Shown: positions 8,370-17,258 of the stretch, piece by piece
How positions within the stretch are numbered: position 1 is the stretch's first letter
How the letters are laid out: each line of letters starts with the position of its first letter
From: Kitasatospora phosalacinea
GTDB taxonomy: Bacteria; Actinomycetota; Actinomycetes; Streptomycetales; Streptomycetaceae
NCBI RefSeq assembly: GCF_000717185.1
Contig: NZ_JNYE01000088.1
Coordinates: 1-53,624, forward strand
Reading direction: 5' to 3'
DNA: 53,624 bases
Program-made: the position numbers and the translations under genes
Notes under the pieces: generated by a model
The model's input: the letters and a program-made list of their open reading frames with translations, nothing else
Told to the model about the DNA's origin: nothing
Database searches by the model: none

Positions 8370-9763
8370 CGGGGCCACCGCCCGTCCCCCCGGTCGACCG
8401 GGAGCCGACCGTGGCCGGCCAGGGCGGCGTCGGCCGCCGCGTGACCGCTGCGCACCGCACCCTCCATGGTCGCTGGCCAACCGGTGGCCGTCCAGGACCC
8501 GGCGAGCAGGACGCCGGGCGCTCCGGTGCGCGCGCCGGGGCGCAGCGCGGCGGTGCCGGGCGCCGGGTCGAAGGTCGCGGTGCGCTCCCGGGTGACGAAG
8601 AAGTCCAGCACCCGGGCGCCGCGGGCGGCGGGCAGCAGCCGCTCCAGCTCCGGCAGGTAGCGGGCGCGCAGCTCGGCGACCGGCAGGTCGATCTCGTCCT
8701 CGACCGCGGACTGCGAGACCGCCAGGTACTGGGCGCCGGGGACGGCCAGCCCGGAGTGCCGGGTGCGGTCGAAGACGAACTGCACCGGGGAGCCGAGCGC
8801 CGCGAAGAACGGGCGGCGGATCAGCGGCCGGTCGTAGACCACGTGCACGTTGAGGATCGGGGCGGTGCCGAGGTCGGCCAGCCGGTGCTGCTCGGGGAGC
8901 GCGCCGGGCGGCAGCAGGGCGGCCGCGGCGTCCTGGGCGCCGGCCAGCACCACGGTGTCGGCCGTGAGCAGCTCGCCGCCCTCCAGCCGGACGGCGTTCT
9001 GCTCGGCGGCCTTCAGCTCGGCGGCCCTGGTCCGCAGCAGCACCCGGACCCCGGCCCGCTCCAGCTCGGCCAGCGCCCGGTCGTGGTGGATCTCGCCGAG
9101 CGGGACGTTCGCCGCCCCGATGTCGGCGGCGCCCGGCTCGGAGAGCAGGCCGGTCTTGAAGACCATCGCGGCCAGCGCCAGCGAGGTGCGGTCGGCGGTG
9201 GCGTTCAGGGTGGCCACGCCGACCAAGTCCCAGACGGCGGCCACGGCGGCCGGGGTCTGGCCGTGCCGGCGCAGCCACTCGCCGAAGGAGAGGTCGTCCA
9301 GCGCCGGGTCGGCGAGGTCGAGCCGCTGCAGGGCGAGCGCGCCGCGCACCACCCGGAGCCGGTCGGCCGGGGAGAGGTGCCGGTAGGTGGCGAGGCTGCC
9401 GGCCAGGTGCAGCGGGACGGGCAGGTCGGCGCGGCGCAGCCGGCCGAGGCGGCGGGTGCCGTCGGCGGCGACGGAGAGCACCGGCACGTCCAGCCGGGGC
9501 TGGAGGTCGACCAGGCCGTTCGCGCCGAGCCGCTCGACCAGGCCGCGGTAGGCGGTGCAGCAGCGCAGGTAGACGTGCTGGCCGTTGTCGACGGTCAGTT
9601 CGCCGCGCTTGAAGGAGAAGGCCAGGCCGCCGAGCCGGGGGCGGGCCTCCAGCAGGGTGGTGCGCACCCCGGCGTCGGCGAGGCGGAGGGCGGCGGTGAT
9701 GCCGGCCAGGCCGCCGCCGACGACCACGGCGCTGCGGTCCCGCTGCGCTGTCGGCGTGCTCAT
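8366..9763 (-). CDS. hpnE: Squalene-associated FAD-dependent desaturase HpnE
   Basis: This amine-oxidase-fold flavoprotein of about 465 residues reduces hydroxysqualene to squalene in the HpnCDE route. An N-terminal dinucleotide-binding motif VVGGGLAGITAALRLADAG and the downstream LEARPRLGG segment mark FAD binding; a C-terminal WTATGWPATMEGAVRSG segment closes the FAD site. The start at ATG 9761-9763 has a strong GGGAGGG ribosome binding site; an upstream ATG at 9796 lacks one. It overlaps the prenyl synthase by ATGA and follows hpnD with a 94-base gap. Confidence 0.93.
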   Translation of the reverse strand: MSTPTAQRDRSAVVVGGGLAGITAALRLADAGVRTTLLEARPRLGGLAFSFKRGELTVDNGQHVYLRCCTAYRGLVERLGANGLVDLQPRLDVPVLSVAADGTRRLGRLRRADLPVPLHLAGSLATYRHLSPADRLRVVRGALALQRLDLADPALDDLSFGEWLRRHGQTPAAVAAVWDLVGVATLNATADRTSLALAAMVFKTGLLSEPGAADIGAANVPLGEIHHDRALAELERAGVRVLLRTRAAELKAAEQNAVRLEGGELLTADTVVLAGAQDAAAALLPPGALPEQHRLADLGTAPILNVHVVYDRPLIRRPFFAALGSPVQFVFDRTRHSGLAVPGAQYLAVSQSAVEDEIDLPVAELRARYLPELERLLPAARGARVLDFFVTRERTATFDPAPGTAALRPGARTGAPGVLLAGSWTATGWPATMEGAVRSGHAAADAALAGHGRLPVDRGDGRWPR

Positions 9764-9857
9764 CGGCCCTCCCGGGTCGCAGTGGACTGTGGGCACGACA
9801 ACGTGCGCATGCGTCGTGACCCCCCGTTGACACAGCGTGACAGAACTGGCGCGAGAA

Positions 9858-10760
9858 TCAAGAACGCCCTCCGGCGAGCCCGGACAGCGCCACGTACGCC
9901 TTCTCCCAGCCGGGCAGCGAGACCCGGCCGCGGAGCACCGACTGGGGGTCGGCGGCGATCCGGCCGAGCAGGCGGTGGTAGATGCCGGCCATCGCGGCGG
10001 TGGCGGCGCGGCTGCGGCGGTCGAGCATCGGCAGCAGGCGCAGGCCCTCCTCGAAGGCGGCCCGGGCGCGTTCGGCCTCGAAGGCGACCAGGCCGGTGAA
10101 GTCGGCGCCGACCGGGAGGACGGGGAGGGCGAAGCCCTGCTGGCAGCCGAACCGGACCAGGTCCTCGGTGGGCAGGTAGGTGCGGCCGTTCAGGGCGTCC
10201 TCGCGCAGGTCGCGCAGGATGTTGGTGAGCTGCAGGGCCAGGCCCAGGGTGTCGGCGTACTCGGCGCCTCGCTCCCGGTCCTCGCAGCCGTAGACGCCGA
10301 GCGAGAGCCGGCCGATCGAGCCGGCCACGCAGCGGCAGTAGACCTTGAGGTCCTCGAAGGTGGCGTACTCGACGCCCTTGAGGTCCATCTCGACGCCGTC
10401 GACCAGCTCGTCGAAGCCGCCGAGCGGGATCGGGAAGCGGCGGGCCGCGTCCGCCAGCGCGACCTTGACCGGGTCGGTGTCGTCCTCGCCGACCGCGCCC
10501 GTGCGGACCTCGTCCAGCAGGGCGCGGGTGCGGGCCAGCGCCTCGGCCTTCTGCTCGGCGGGAAGCTCGCCGTCGCCGATGTCGTCGACCCGGCGGGCCA
10601 GCGCGTAGAGCGCCGACATCGCCAGCCGCTTGGCCTCGGGCAGCAGCCGGATGCCGTAGCTGAAGTTGCGGGCCTGCAGGGCGGTGACCGCCTCGCAGTA
10701 CCGGTACGCCGCCATGACCGGCGCGGACGCCAGTGGTGATGCCCCCACGCGGGCGCTCAC
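9858..10760 (-). CDS. hpnD: Presqualene diphosphate synthase HpnD
   Basis: This 300-residue squalene/phytoene synthase-family enzyme condenses two farnesyl diphosphates to presqualene diphosphate. Both aspartate-rich motifs are present: ALARRVDDIGDGE (about residues 53-65) and LTNILRDLREDALNGRTYLP (about 179-198). It starts at GTG 10758-10760 and shares a GTGA overlap with the hpnC stop. It is distinguished from hpnC by its NILRD-type second motif and its place after hpnC. Confidence 0.95.
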   Translation of the reverse strand: MSARVGASPLASAPVMAAYRYCEAVTALQARNFSYGIRLLPEAKRLAMSALYALARRVDDIGDGELPAEQKAEALARTRALLDEVRTGAVGEDDTDPVKVALADAARRFPIPLGGFDELVDGVEMDLKGVEYATFEDLKVYCRCVAGSIGRLSLGVYGCEDRERGAEYADTLGLALQLTNILRDLREDALNGRTYLPTEDLVRFGCQQGFALPVLPVGADFTGLVAFEAERARAAFEEGLRLLPMLDRRSRAATAAMAGIYHRLLGRIAADPQSVLRGRVSLPGWEKAYVALSGLAGGRS

Positions 10761-11725
10761 CTTCCCTTCGCGAAGAGTGCCGCCGCCCGGCCGGCCAGGC
10801 GGCGCTTGTCGGGCTTCGCCCGGTGCGCGAGCACGTCGAACCCGGCCGCCTCGATGGCGTCCAGGGCCGCGTACCCGCCGGCGGTGAATCCCGCCAGCAG
10901 CAGTCGGAGCCTCCCGTGAACCGTACCCACCAGCGGCGCGCCGCGGTCGAGCAGGGTCCGGGCCCGGCTCGCCTCCCAGGCGATCAGCTGGCGCACGCCG
11001 CGGGAGGCGGTGTCGGCGGCGAGGTCGTGCTCGGTGACGCCGAAGGAGGCGAGGTCCTCCAGCGGGAGGTAGATCCGGCCGCGCCGGAGGTCCTCGGCGA
11101 CGTCCTGGAGGTGCTCGACGACCTGCAGCGCGGTGCAGATCGCGTCGGACAGCTCGATCCGGTCGGGGGTGGCGCGGCCGGCCAGGGCGAGCACCAGGCG
11201 GCCGACCGGATCGGCGGAGAGGGTGCAGTAGTGGCGCAGGTCCGCGTAGGTCGGGTAGCGGGTGGTGGTCTGGTCCACCCGGTTGGCCTCGATCAGGCGG
11301 CGGAAGGGCTCGGGGGTGACGGCGTGCCGCTCGATCAGCGGGACGAGGCGGCGCACCAGCGGGTGCCGGGGCTCGCCGGGGTCGGTGCCCAGGACGGTGC
11401 CGTGCGGGGCCGGGTCGTCGCCGAGGGCGGTGGCGAAGGCGCGGTCGAGGTCGCGCTCCAGGCCGTCCAGCAGGGCGAGCCGGAAGCCCGCGTCCGCGGG
11501 GTCGCCCGGGACGTCCAGCAGCCGGGCGGCGGCGGCCGGGTCGGCGAGGTCGCCGTCGCCCGCGTCGTCGACCAGGCGGGCGTAGCCGTAGACCGCCATC
11601 AGGTCGCCGCGCCAGGCGGCGGGCAGGAAGCCGGGGGCGACCGGGAAGTTCTCCAGGTCGGCCTTGTCCAGCGTCACCGCCATTGTCTGGTTATCTGACT
11701 TAGTTGAATCCGACACTGCCGTCAC
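10757..11725 (-). CDS. hpnC: Hydroxysqualene synthase HpnC
   Basis: This 322-residue squalene/phytoene synthase-family protein converts presqualene diphosphate to hydroxysqualene. Motifs are YGYARLVDDAGDGD and LQVVEHLQDVAEDLRRGRIYLP. It is the first gene of the hopanoid operon, so the operon promoter should lie in 11726-11797. Start choice is uncertain. The GTG at 11723-11725 abuts a GGGGGA stretch, while the in-frame GTG at 11714-11716 has better spacing (8 bases) from it and may be the true start. Confidence 0.93.
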   Translation of the reverse strand: MTAVSDSTKSDNQTMAVTLDKADLENFPVAPGFLPAAWRGDLMAVYGYARLVDDAGDGDLADPAAAARLLDVPGDPADAGFRLALLDGLERDLDRAFATALGDDPAPHGTVLGTDPGEPRHPLVRRLVPLIERHAVTPEPFRRLIEANRVDQTTTRYPTYADLRHYCTLSADPVGRLVLALAGRATPDRIELSDAICTALQVVEHLQDVAEDLRRGRIYLPLEDLASFGVTEHDLAADTASRGVRQLIAWEASRARTLLDRGAPLVGTVHGRLRLLLAGFTAGGYAALDAIEAAGFDVLAHRAKPDKRRLAGRAAALFAKGR

Positions 11726-11797
11726 TCCCCCGTTCTACACCGGGCCGCACCGCCTCCGCGCCACGGACACGCGTCCGTCGACCCGCCTTCACCCGCC

Positions 11798-11856
11798 GCA
11801 CGGCGCAGGGCCGGTGCCCGGGGATCCGCTCCCCGCGCACCGGCCCTGCGCCGTGC
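11798..11856 (-). terminator. Strong hairpin terminator downstream of the ABC exporter genes
   Basis: Two perfectly complementary 19-base arms (11798-11816 and 11838-11856) flank a 21-base loop that itself contains GGGGA/TCCCC complementarity. It lies 13 bases past the stop of the minus-strand ABC ATPase gene and upstream of the hopanoid operon, so it should insulate the two operons. There is no T tract, as is common for actinobacterial terminators. Confidence 0.75.
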
Positions 11857-11869
11857 GACCCGCTCCCGC

Positions 11870-12682
11870 TCAGGGGCGGTCGCCCTTCTCGTACCGGCGG
11901 ACCACCTCGTCGGTGTGCCCGTCCATGATCATCTCGCCGTGCTCGATCCAGATGGTCCGCTCGCAGACCTCGCGGATCGCGTTGTTGTCGTGGCTGACCA
12001 GGAAGACCGTGCCGGCCTCCTTGCGCAGCTCGTTGATCCGGGCCTTGGAGCGCTGCTGGAAGCCCTGGTCGCCGGTGGCGAGGGCCTCGTCGATCAGCAG
12101 CACGTCGTGGGTCTTCGCCGCCGCGATGGAGAACCGCAGGCGGGCGCCCATGCCGGAGGAGTAGGTGCGCATCGGCAGCGAGATGAAGTCGCCCTTCTCG
12201 TTGATGCCCGAGAAGTCGACGATGTTCTGGTACCGCTCGCGCACCTGGGCCGGGGACATGCCCATCGCCAGGCAGCCCAGCACCACGTTGCGCTCGCCGG
12301 TCAGGTCGTTCATCAGCGCCGCGTTCACGCCCAGCAGCGAGGGCTGGCCGTTGGTGTAGATGGCCCCCCGCTCGGTCGGCAGCAGGCCGGCGATGGCCGC
12401 CAGCATGGTCGACTTGCCGGAGCCGTTCGAGCCGATCAGGCCGACCGCCTCGCCCTTGTACGCGGTGAAGCTGATGCCGCGCACCGCGTGCACCTCGCGG
12501 ATGGTGGGCGACTTCTTGCGGGTGATGATCCGGCTCAGCGCCGAGGTGGCGCTGCCCTTGCCGGAACCGGCGCCGTGCACCTTGTAGACGATGTGCACGT
12601 CGTCCACCACCACGGTGGGGACCCGGGCCTGGTTGTCCACCGCGGTGGCCTCCTTGAGGGTGTCGAGAGCTGCGTCAGCCAC
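11870..12682 (-). CDS. ABC transporter ATP-binding protein (polysaccharide/teichoic acid export type)
   Basis: This 270-residue ATPase is of the TagH/Wzt type. The Walker A motif is GLIGSNGSGKST, the signature is SSGMGARLRFS and the Walker B is VLLIDEALATGDQGF. There is no extra C-terminal glycan-binding domain. The GTG start at 12680-12682 overlaps the permease stop by 8 bases, so the two subunits are coupled. With the neighbouring glycosyltransferase and CDP-alcohol enzymes it most likely powers export of an undecaprenyl-linked or lipid-linked envelope glycan. Confidence 0.92.
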   Translation of the reverse strand: MADAALDTLKEATAVDNQARVPTVVVDDVHIVYKVHGAGSGKGSATSALSRIITRKKSPTIREVHAVRGISFTAYKGEAVGLIGSNGSGKSTMLAAIAGLLPTERGAIYTNGQPSLLGVNAALMNDLTGERNVVLGCLAMGMSPAQVRERYQNIVDFSGINEKGDFISLPMRTYSSGMGARLRFSIAAAKTHDVLLIDEALATGDQGFQQRSKARINELRKEAGTVFLVSHDNNAIREVCERTIWIEHGEMIMDGHTDEVVRRYEKGDRP

Positions 12683-13646
12683 GGCCGTACTCCTCCTCGG
12701 CCTTCCAGAAGAACACGAACCCGAGCACGAAGGCGACCAGCGCCCACGTCCCGGCCATGATCCAGATGTGGTCCGGCAGGATCAGCGCCTTCGGCAGCGC
12801 GTGGCCCTGGGCGTCGTAGCCGCCCGGGTACTTGTGCGGGTCGAAGCTGTCCGGCATGAACGCGTAGCGCATCAGGTCCATGTAGACCGTGGCCGGGTTC
12901 CAGGAGTAGACCGTCTGCCAGACCGTCGGCCAGCTCTGGATGTAGCCGGAGACGGAGTACATCACGCCGGAGACGTACATCCAGGTGCGCAGCAGGAACG
13001 GCATCAGCTGCGAGATGTCGGAGGTCTTGGCGCCGATCCGGGCCATCACCATGGCCAGGCCGGTGTTGAACATCGACTGCAGCAGCAGCGCCGGGATGAT
13101 CAGGAACCAGGTCATCGCGGGCATGATGTCGTTCGCCAGCACGATGGCGACCAGCACCACCATCGAGATCAGCAGCTGCTGGAGCTGGATCACGGTGAAG
13201 GCGATCGGCAGCGAGGCGCGCGGGAAGTGCAGCGCCCGGATCAGGCCGAGGTTGTCGGAGACCGACCGGGTGCCGGCCTGGATCGCGCTCTGCGAGAACT
13301 GGAAGACGAAGACGCCGATGCACAGCCAGGCGATGTACACCGGGACGCCGTCCCGGCTCTTCATGATCACACCGAAGACCAGGTAGAACACCGCGCAGTT
13401 CAGCAGCGGGGTGAGCACCTGCCAGAGCTGGCCCAGCTTCGCCGTGGTGTACTGCGCGACCAGGCGGGCGGTGGCGAAGGCGCCGATGAAGCTGCGCCGG
13501 GCCCAGAGCTGGCGGATGTACTGGGGCAGGCTCGGCCGCTTGCCGCTGACGGACAACCCGTACTTGTCCGCGAGCTGCTTCGGGGTCAGACCCGCGTCGG
13601 AACCCCTTGGTGCGGAGAGGTTGACCGGGTCACTCAGTGTCGACAC
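12675..13646 (-). CDS. ABC-2 type permease (polysaccharide/teichoic acid export)
   Basis: This 323-residue TagG/Wzm-like permease has about six hydrophobic segments, an amphipathic RQLWARRSFIGAFATARL segment before the first membrane helix, and a soluble N-terminus. GTG 13644-13646 is preceded by GAAGGA. It forms the membrane half of the exporter with the overlapping ATPase. The 118 bases upstream (13647-13764), before the glycosyltransferase stop, are GC-rich; no gene is seen there. Confidence 0.9.
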   Translation of the reverse strand: MSTLSDPVNLSAPRGSDAGLTPKQLADKYGLSVSGKRPSLPQYIRQLWARRSFIGAFATARLVAQYTTAKLGQLWQVLTPLLNCAVFYLVFGVIMKSRDGVPVYIAWLCIGVFVFQFSQSAIQAGTRSVSDNLGLIRALHFPRASLPIAFTVIQLQQLLISMVVLVAIVLANDIMPAMTWFLIIPALLLQSMFNTGLAMVMARIGAKTSDISQLMPFLLRTWMYVSGVMYSVSGYIQSWPTVWQTVYSWNPATVYMDLMRYAFMPDSFDPHKYPGGYDAQGHALPKALILPDHIWIMAGTWALVAFVLGFVFFWKAEEEYGRG

Positions 13647-13764
13647 ATTCGTCCTTCAGGGGGTCGTCATCCCCAGCCCCGGGGGGACGGGGCGGGGACC
13701 GGGGCGTACCACGGGAGCTCTGGTGCGTTCGCGGTCGGTCCGGGGAGGGCCGATCCGGCCGCGA

Positions 13765-14649
13765 TCAGATGATTGGCGGTCTGCCGAGCCTGGTCAAGCG
13801 CCAGACGGTGGACCACTTCATCGGTCGGCGCGGGCCGCAGGGCTCGCTCCAGCCGGCCCGGAACCCGCCGAACCAGGCCCGCAGCCCCTCCTTGGGGGGG
13901 CGGCGGAGCACGGTCAGCAGGAACCAGGTTCCCAGGTAGAGAGGCACCAGGGGGGCCGGGAGGTTCCGCCGGGCCAGCCACACCCGGTTGCGGGCCACGT
14001 TGTGGAAGTACGAGGCGTGCCGGGCCGGGGAGGTCGCCGGGTGGTGCAGCACCACGTCCGGGCGGTAGTCGATCGACCAGCCGGCGTCCAGCGCGCGCCA
14101 GGCCAGGTCGGTCTCCTCGTGCGCGTAGAAGAACTCCGCGGGCAGCTGCCCGGCCTGCGGGAAGACCGCGCTGCGCACCGCGCTGGCGCCGCCGAGGAAG
14201 GTGGTGACCCGGGAGCCGTGCAGCGGGTCGCTGGCGCGCAGCCGGGGCACGTGGCGGCGCTGGGTGGTGCCGGTCTCGGGGTCGGCGATCCGGAACGAGA
14301 CGATGCCCAGCGCCGGGTCGGCCGCGAAGGCCTCGCGCAGCAGCCGCGCCGAGTCGGTGTTCGGCAGCAGGCCGTCGTCGTCCAGGAAGAGCACCGCGTC
14401 GACGTCCCGGCCGTCCGGGCCGAACAGCTCGATGCCGACGTTGCGGCCGCCCGGGATGCCGAGGTTCTCCGGCAGCTCGACGGTGCGCACGCCCGCGGGC
14501 AGCGGGGGCAGCGGGGCGCCGTTGCCGACCACCGCGAGCTCCACCGGCGGGCCCTGCTGGGCGCGCACCGACTCGATCAGGGCGTTCAGCTCGGCGGGCC
14601 GGTTGCCCATGGTGATGATCACCGCGCCGAGGCGGAAGTCGTCGCTCAT
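13765..14649 (-). CDS. Family 2 glycosyltransferase
   Basis: This 294-residue GT-A fold glycosyltransferase begins GAVIITMGNRPAELNALIESVR, has the nucleotide-sugar/metal motif FLDDDG and an acceptor-side EEFF-type motif (EFFYAHEETDLAWR, close to the usual ED-W). A C-terminal hydrophobic segment (LVPLYLGTWFLLTVL) may anchor it to the membrane. The start at ATG 14647-14649 gives an ATGA overlap with the upstream CDP-alcohol phosphotransferase gene; the frame stays open further upstream but only as shadow. It probably adds a sugar to the lipid or alditol precursor made by the neighbouring genes. Confidence 0.9.
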   Translation of the reverse strand: MSDDFRLGAVIITMGNRPAELNALIESVRAQQGPPVELAVVGNGAPLPPLPAGVRTVELPENLGIPGGRNVGIELFGPDGRDVDAVLFLDDDGLLPNTDSARLLREAFAADPALGIVSFRIADPETGTTQRRHVPRLRASDPLHGSRVTTFLGGASAVRSAVFPQAGQLPAEFFYAHEETDLAWRALDAGWSIDYRPDVVLHHPATSPARHASYFHNVARNRVWLARRNLPAPLVPLYLGTWFLLTVLRRPPKEGLRAWFGGFRAGWSEPCGPRRPMKWSTVWRLTRLGRPPII

Positions 14650-15476
14650 CGCAGCCTGCTGGAGAGCACGATGGACAGCAGGTGCAGGACGGTCTGCAGC
14701 ACCGCGATGGCGGCCAGCACCGCGACCGCGAGGCGGGTGAAGAACAGGTCGCCGCGGACCGCGTCGGCGATGCCCGCCGCCAGGATGAACAGCGAGGCCT
14801 CGACCGCGCCGACCAGGCGGTGGAACTTCAGCAGCGAGGCGGCCCGGCGGGCCTTGGCCACCGCGGTCGAGCGCGGCACCGAGGCGCTGTCCTCGACGGC
14901 GGTCATCCCGGAGCGGGCCCGGGCCACGTCCACCAGGTCGGTCTCGGACTTGATCAGGATCGCGCCGAGCGCGGCCAGCGTGCCGAGGAAGGCCCACTGC
15001 CAGGCGGCGTGCGCGCCCTCGCGGTGGAACAGGTCGGCGGCGCGCAGGCCCAGGCCGGTGAGCAGCGCGGCCTCGGAGACGTAGTGGCCGACCCGGTCCA
15101 GGTAGACGCCGGTGAGCGAGGTCTGCCGCCGCCAGCGGGCCACCTCGCCGTCCACGCAGTCCAGCAGCAGGTAGACCTGGATCAGCAGGGCGCCGAGGAC
15201 CGCTCCGGTCAGGCCCGGCACCACCAGCGCGACGCCCGCCAGGACGCCGGTGAGCATCATCAGGTACGTCAGGCCGTTGGGCGTGATCACCGTGACGGTC
15301 GACAGGACCCGGGTGATCCGCAGCGAGATCCGCCGCATGTAGAGGCGGCCCGCCCAGTGCTCGGCGCTGCGGCGCTGCAGCATCCCCTCGGGGTGGATCA
15401 CCGCCCGCAGTTCCTCGATCGACGGGCGCCGGGTGAGGTCGACCGGCGGGCGTTCAGCTGTTGACGGCTTGGACAT
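14646..15476 (-). CDS. CDP-alcohol phosphotransferase with a variant catalytic motif
   Basis: This 276-residue integral membrane CDP-alcohol phosphatidyltransferase-family enzyme transfers a phospho-alcohol from a CDP-activated donor. The signature is D106-CV-D109-G-EV-AR, then G123-VYL-D127-RVG-H131. The canonical motif ends D-x3-D, and here the last Asp, the presumed catalytic base, is His. Several hydrophobic helices follow. The gene overlaps the downstream glycosyltransferase (ATGA) and the upstream dehydrogenase (23 bases). The likely donor is the CDP-alditol made by the two upstream genes. Confidence 0.87.
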   Translation of the reverse strand: MSKPSTAERPPVDLTRRPSIEELRAVIHPEGMLQRRSAEHWAGRLYMRRISLRITRVLSTVTVITPNGLTYLMMLTGVLAGVALVVPGLTGAVLGALLIQVYLLLDCVDGEVARWRRQTSLTGVYLDRVGHYVSEAALLTGLGLRAADLFHREGAHAAWQWAFLGTLAALGAILIKSETDLVDVARARSGMTAVEDSASVPRSTAVAKARRAASLLKFHRLVGAVEASLFILAAGIADAVRGDLFFTRLAVAVLAAIAVLQTVLHLLSIVLSSRLR

Positions 15477-16515
15477 AGTCGGCGTACGCGTCCCTGATGT
15501 CTGTGGCGGAGAGGTCGAGGTGTTCGAGGATGGTGAAGCGCCCCGGTCTGGTGTTCGGAGCGTAGTGCACCGCTTCGGTGAACTCCGCCCCGGTGAATCC
15601 GATCTGATCGGCGGTCACCGGGAGGCCGTGGAAGCGCAGGCGCTCCACGATCAGTCCGGACAGTTCCCGCTCGCCCCGCAGGTGGCAGGCGAAGGCGGCG
15701 CCGAGGCCAACCTGCTCGCCGTGCTGCGCGGACCGCTTGGGGTACAGCACGTCCAGGGCGTGCGAGATCTCGTGGCAGGCGCCCGAGCTGGGCCGGGTGC
15801 TGCCCGCGATGTTCATCGCGATGCCGGACAGTACCAGGGCTTCCGCCAGCGTGGTCAGCAGGTCCGGGTCCTCCAGGGTGCCCGGGTGCCGGAGCAGGTT
15901 CTCCCCGGCCGAGCGGGCCATCGCGACGGCCAGCCCGTCGACCGGCTCGCCGGTCACCGCGTGCGAGAGCTCCCAGTCCGCGCAGGCGGAGATGTTGGAG
16001 ACCGCGTCGCCGATCCCGGCGGCCACGAAGCGCTTCGGGGCCTTGGCGATGACGTCCAGGTCGACCACGATGCCGATCGGGCCCGGCACCCCGTAGGAGC
16101 CGCGCCCGGCGTCGTTGTCGAGGGTGGAGACCGGGGAGCAGATGCCGTCGTGGGCCAGGTTGGTGGCGACCGCGACCACCGGCAGGCCGACCCGCGCCGC
16201 GGCGTACTTCGCCACGTCGATGATCTTGCCGCCGCCGAGGCCGACCAGGGCGTCGTAGTGGCCGCGGCGGATCTCGTCGGTCAGCCGGACCGCGCTGTCC
16301 AGGTTCCCGTCCTCGACCAGGTACCAGTCCGCGCCGGGCAGGGCGGGCTCCAGGCGCTCGCGCAGCACCGCGCCGGAGCCCCCGCTGATCGCCACCGCGA
16401 TCCGGCCGGCGGCGGACAGCCGCTGGTCGGCGAGGATGCCGCCGAGGGAGTCCAGGGCGCCCGCGCGGATCTCCACGAAGACCGGCGAGGGCACCAGGCG
16501 GGTCAGTACCGGCAC
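15454..16515 (-). CDS. Iron-containing alcohol dehydrogenase / sn-glycerol-1-phosphate dehydrogenase-like
   Basis: This 353-residue protein is of the EgsA/AraM group (dehydroquinate synthase-like fold). The NAD(P)-binding GLGGGKIIDVAKYAA motif is clear. Metal ligands are suggested by HDGICSP, SGACHEISHALD and AQHGEQVGLG, the pattern of glycerol-1-phosphate dehydrogenases that reduce dihydroxyacetone phosphate. The start GTG 16513-16515 overlaps the nucleotidyltransferase stop by 13 bases. It may supply sn-glycerol-1-phosphate, or another alditol phosphate, for cytidylylation by the preceding gene. The exact substrate cannot be read from sequence. Confidence 0.85.
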   Translation of the reverse strand: MPVLTRLVPSPVFVEIRAGALDSLGGILADQRLSAAGRIAVAISGGSGAVLRERLEPALPGADWYLVEDGNLDSAVRLTDEIRRGHYDALVGLGGGKIIDVAKYAAARVGLPVVAVATNLAHDGICSPVSTLDNDAGRGSYGVPGPIGIVVDLDVIAKAPKRFVAAGIGDAVSNISACADWELSHAVTGEPVDGLAVAMARSAGENLLRHPGTLEDPDLLTTLAEALVLSGIAMNIAGSTRPSSGACHEISHALDVLYPKRSAQHGEQVGLGAAFACHLRGERELSGLIVERLRFHGLPVTADQIGFTGAEFTEAVHYAPNTRPGRFTILEHLDLSATDIRDAYADYVQAVNS

Positions 16516-17258
16516 GCGATCTCCCGGGCCTTGGCGAGGTCGTCGTGGTTGTCGACCTCGACCCAGGAGACCTCGCCGATCGGCTGCACGTCGATGGTCA
16601 GGCCGCGGTCGACCATCTCCTGGTAGCCGTCCTCGTAGTACAGCTGCGGGTCGCGCTCGAAGACCGTCTGGAGCGCGTCGGCCAGCGCACCGGCCGCGGA
16701 CGGGTTGATCACGGTGACGCCGATGTACTCGCCGGTGGCGTCCAGCGGGTCCATCAGCTTGGTGATCCGGCGGACGCCCAGCTCGGGGTCGACGACGACC
16801 TTCATCTCCTCGTCGGCGAGCTTCTTCACGGTGTCCAGCGCGAGCAGGATGCCGGGGGCCCGGCCCTCCTTGGCCCGGCGGTCGTTGCCGTCCAGCATCG
16901 TGCGCTGCACCGAGGCCGGGTGCACGGTGTCGCCGTTGGCGAGCAGCAGGCCCTCGGCGAACAGCTCGCGGGCGCACCACAGCGAGTAGGCGTTGTTCCA
17001 CTCCTCGGCCTTGTCGTTCTCGACCAGGGTGAGCCTGACGCCGTACTTCCGCTCCAGCGCCTCCTTCCGCTCGGCCACCGCCTCCTTGCGGTAGCCGACC
17101 ACGATCGCGGCCTCCCGCAGCCCGACCTCGGCGAAGTTCCCGAGGGTCAGGTCGAGCACCGTCCGCTCCCCGTCGACCGGCACCAGCGCCTTGGGCAGGG
17201 TGTCGGTGTAGGGGCGGAGCCGGCGGCCGGCGCCGGCGGCCAGGACGAGGCCGATCAT
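16503..17258 (-). CDS. Nucleotidyltransferase (CTP:alditol-phosphate type)
   Basis: This 251-residue sugar-1-phosphate nucleotidylyltransferase-like protein has the N-terminal signature LVLAAGAGRRLRPYTDTLPK and downstream LLANGDTVHP (metal-binding Asp). ATG 17256-17258 follows TTGGAG. It is the first gene of the minus-strand unit 17258-11870, which also contains the dehydrogenase, CDP-alcohol phosphotransferase, GT2 and ABC exporter. By context it most likely makes the CDP-alcohol donor, though a GDP- or UDP-sugar product is not excluded. Confidence 0.87.
   Translation of the reverse strand: MIGLVLAAGAGRRLRPYTDTLPKALVPVDGERTVLDLTLGNFAEVGLREAAIVVGYRKEAVAERKEALERKYGVRLTLVENDKAEEWNNAYSLWCARELFAEGLLLANGDTVHPASVQRTMLDGNDRRAKEGRAPGILLALDTVKKLADEEMKVVVDPELGVRRITKLMDPLDATGEYIGVTVINPSAAGALADALQTVFERDPQLYYEDGYQEMVDRGLTIDVQPIGEVSWVEVDNHDDLAKAREIACRY

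Noticed and set aside
7206..9833. Apparent 875-residue fusion extending the prenyl synthase upstream
   Set aside because: The N-terminal half is Arg/Pro-rich shadow of hpnE. The real start is fixed by the ATGA overlap at 8366-8369.
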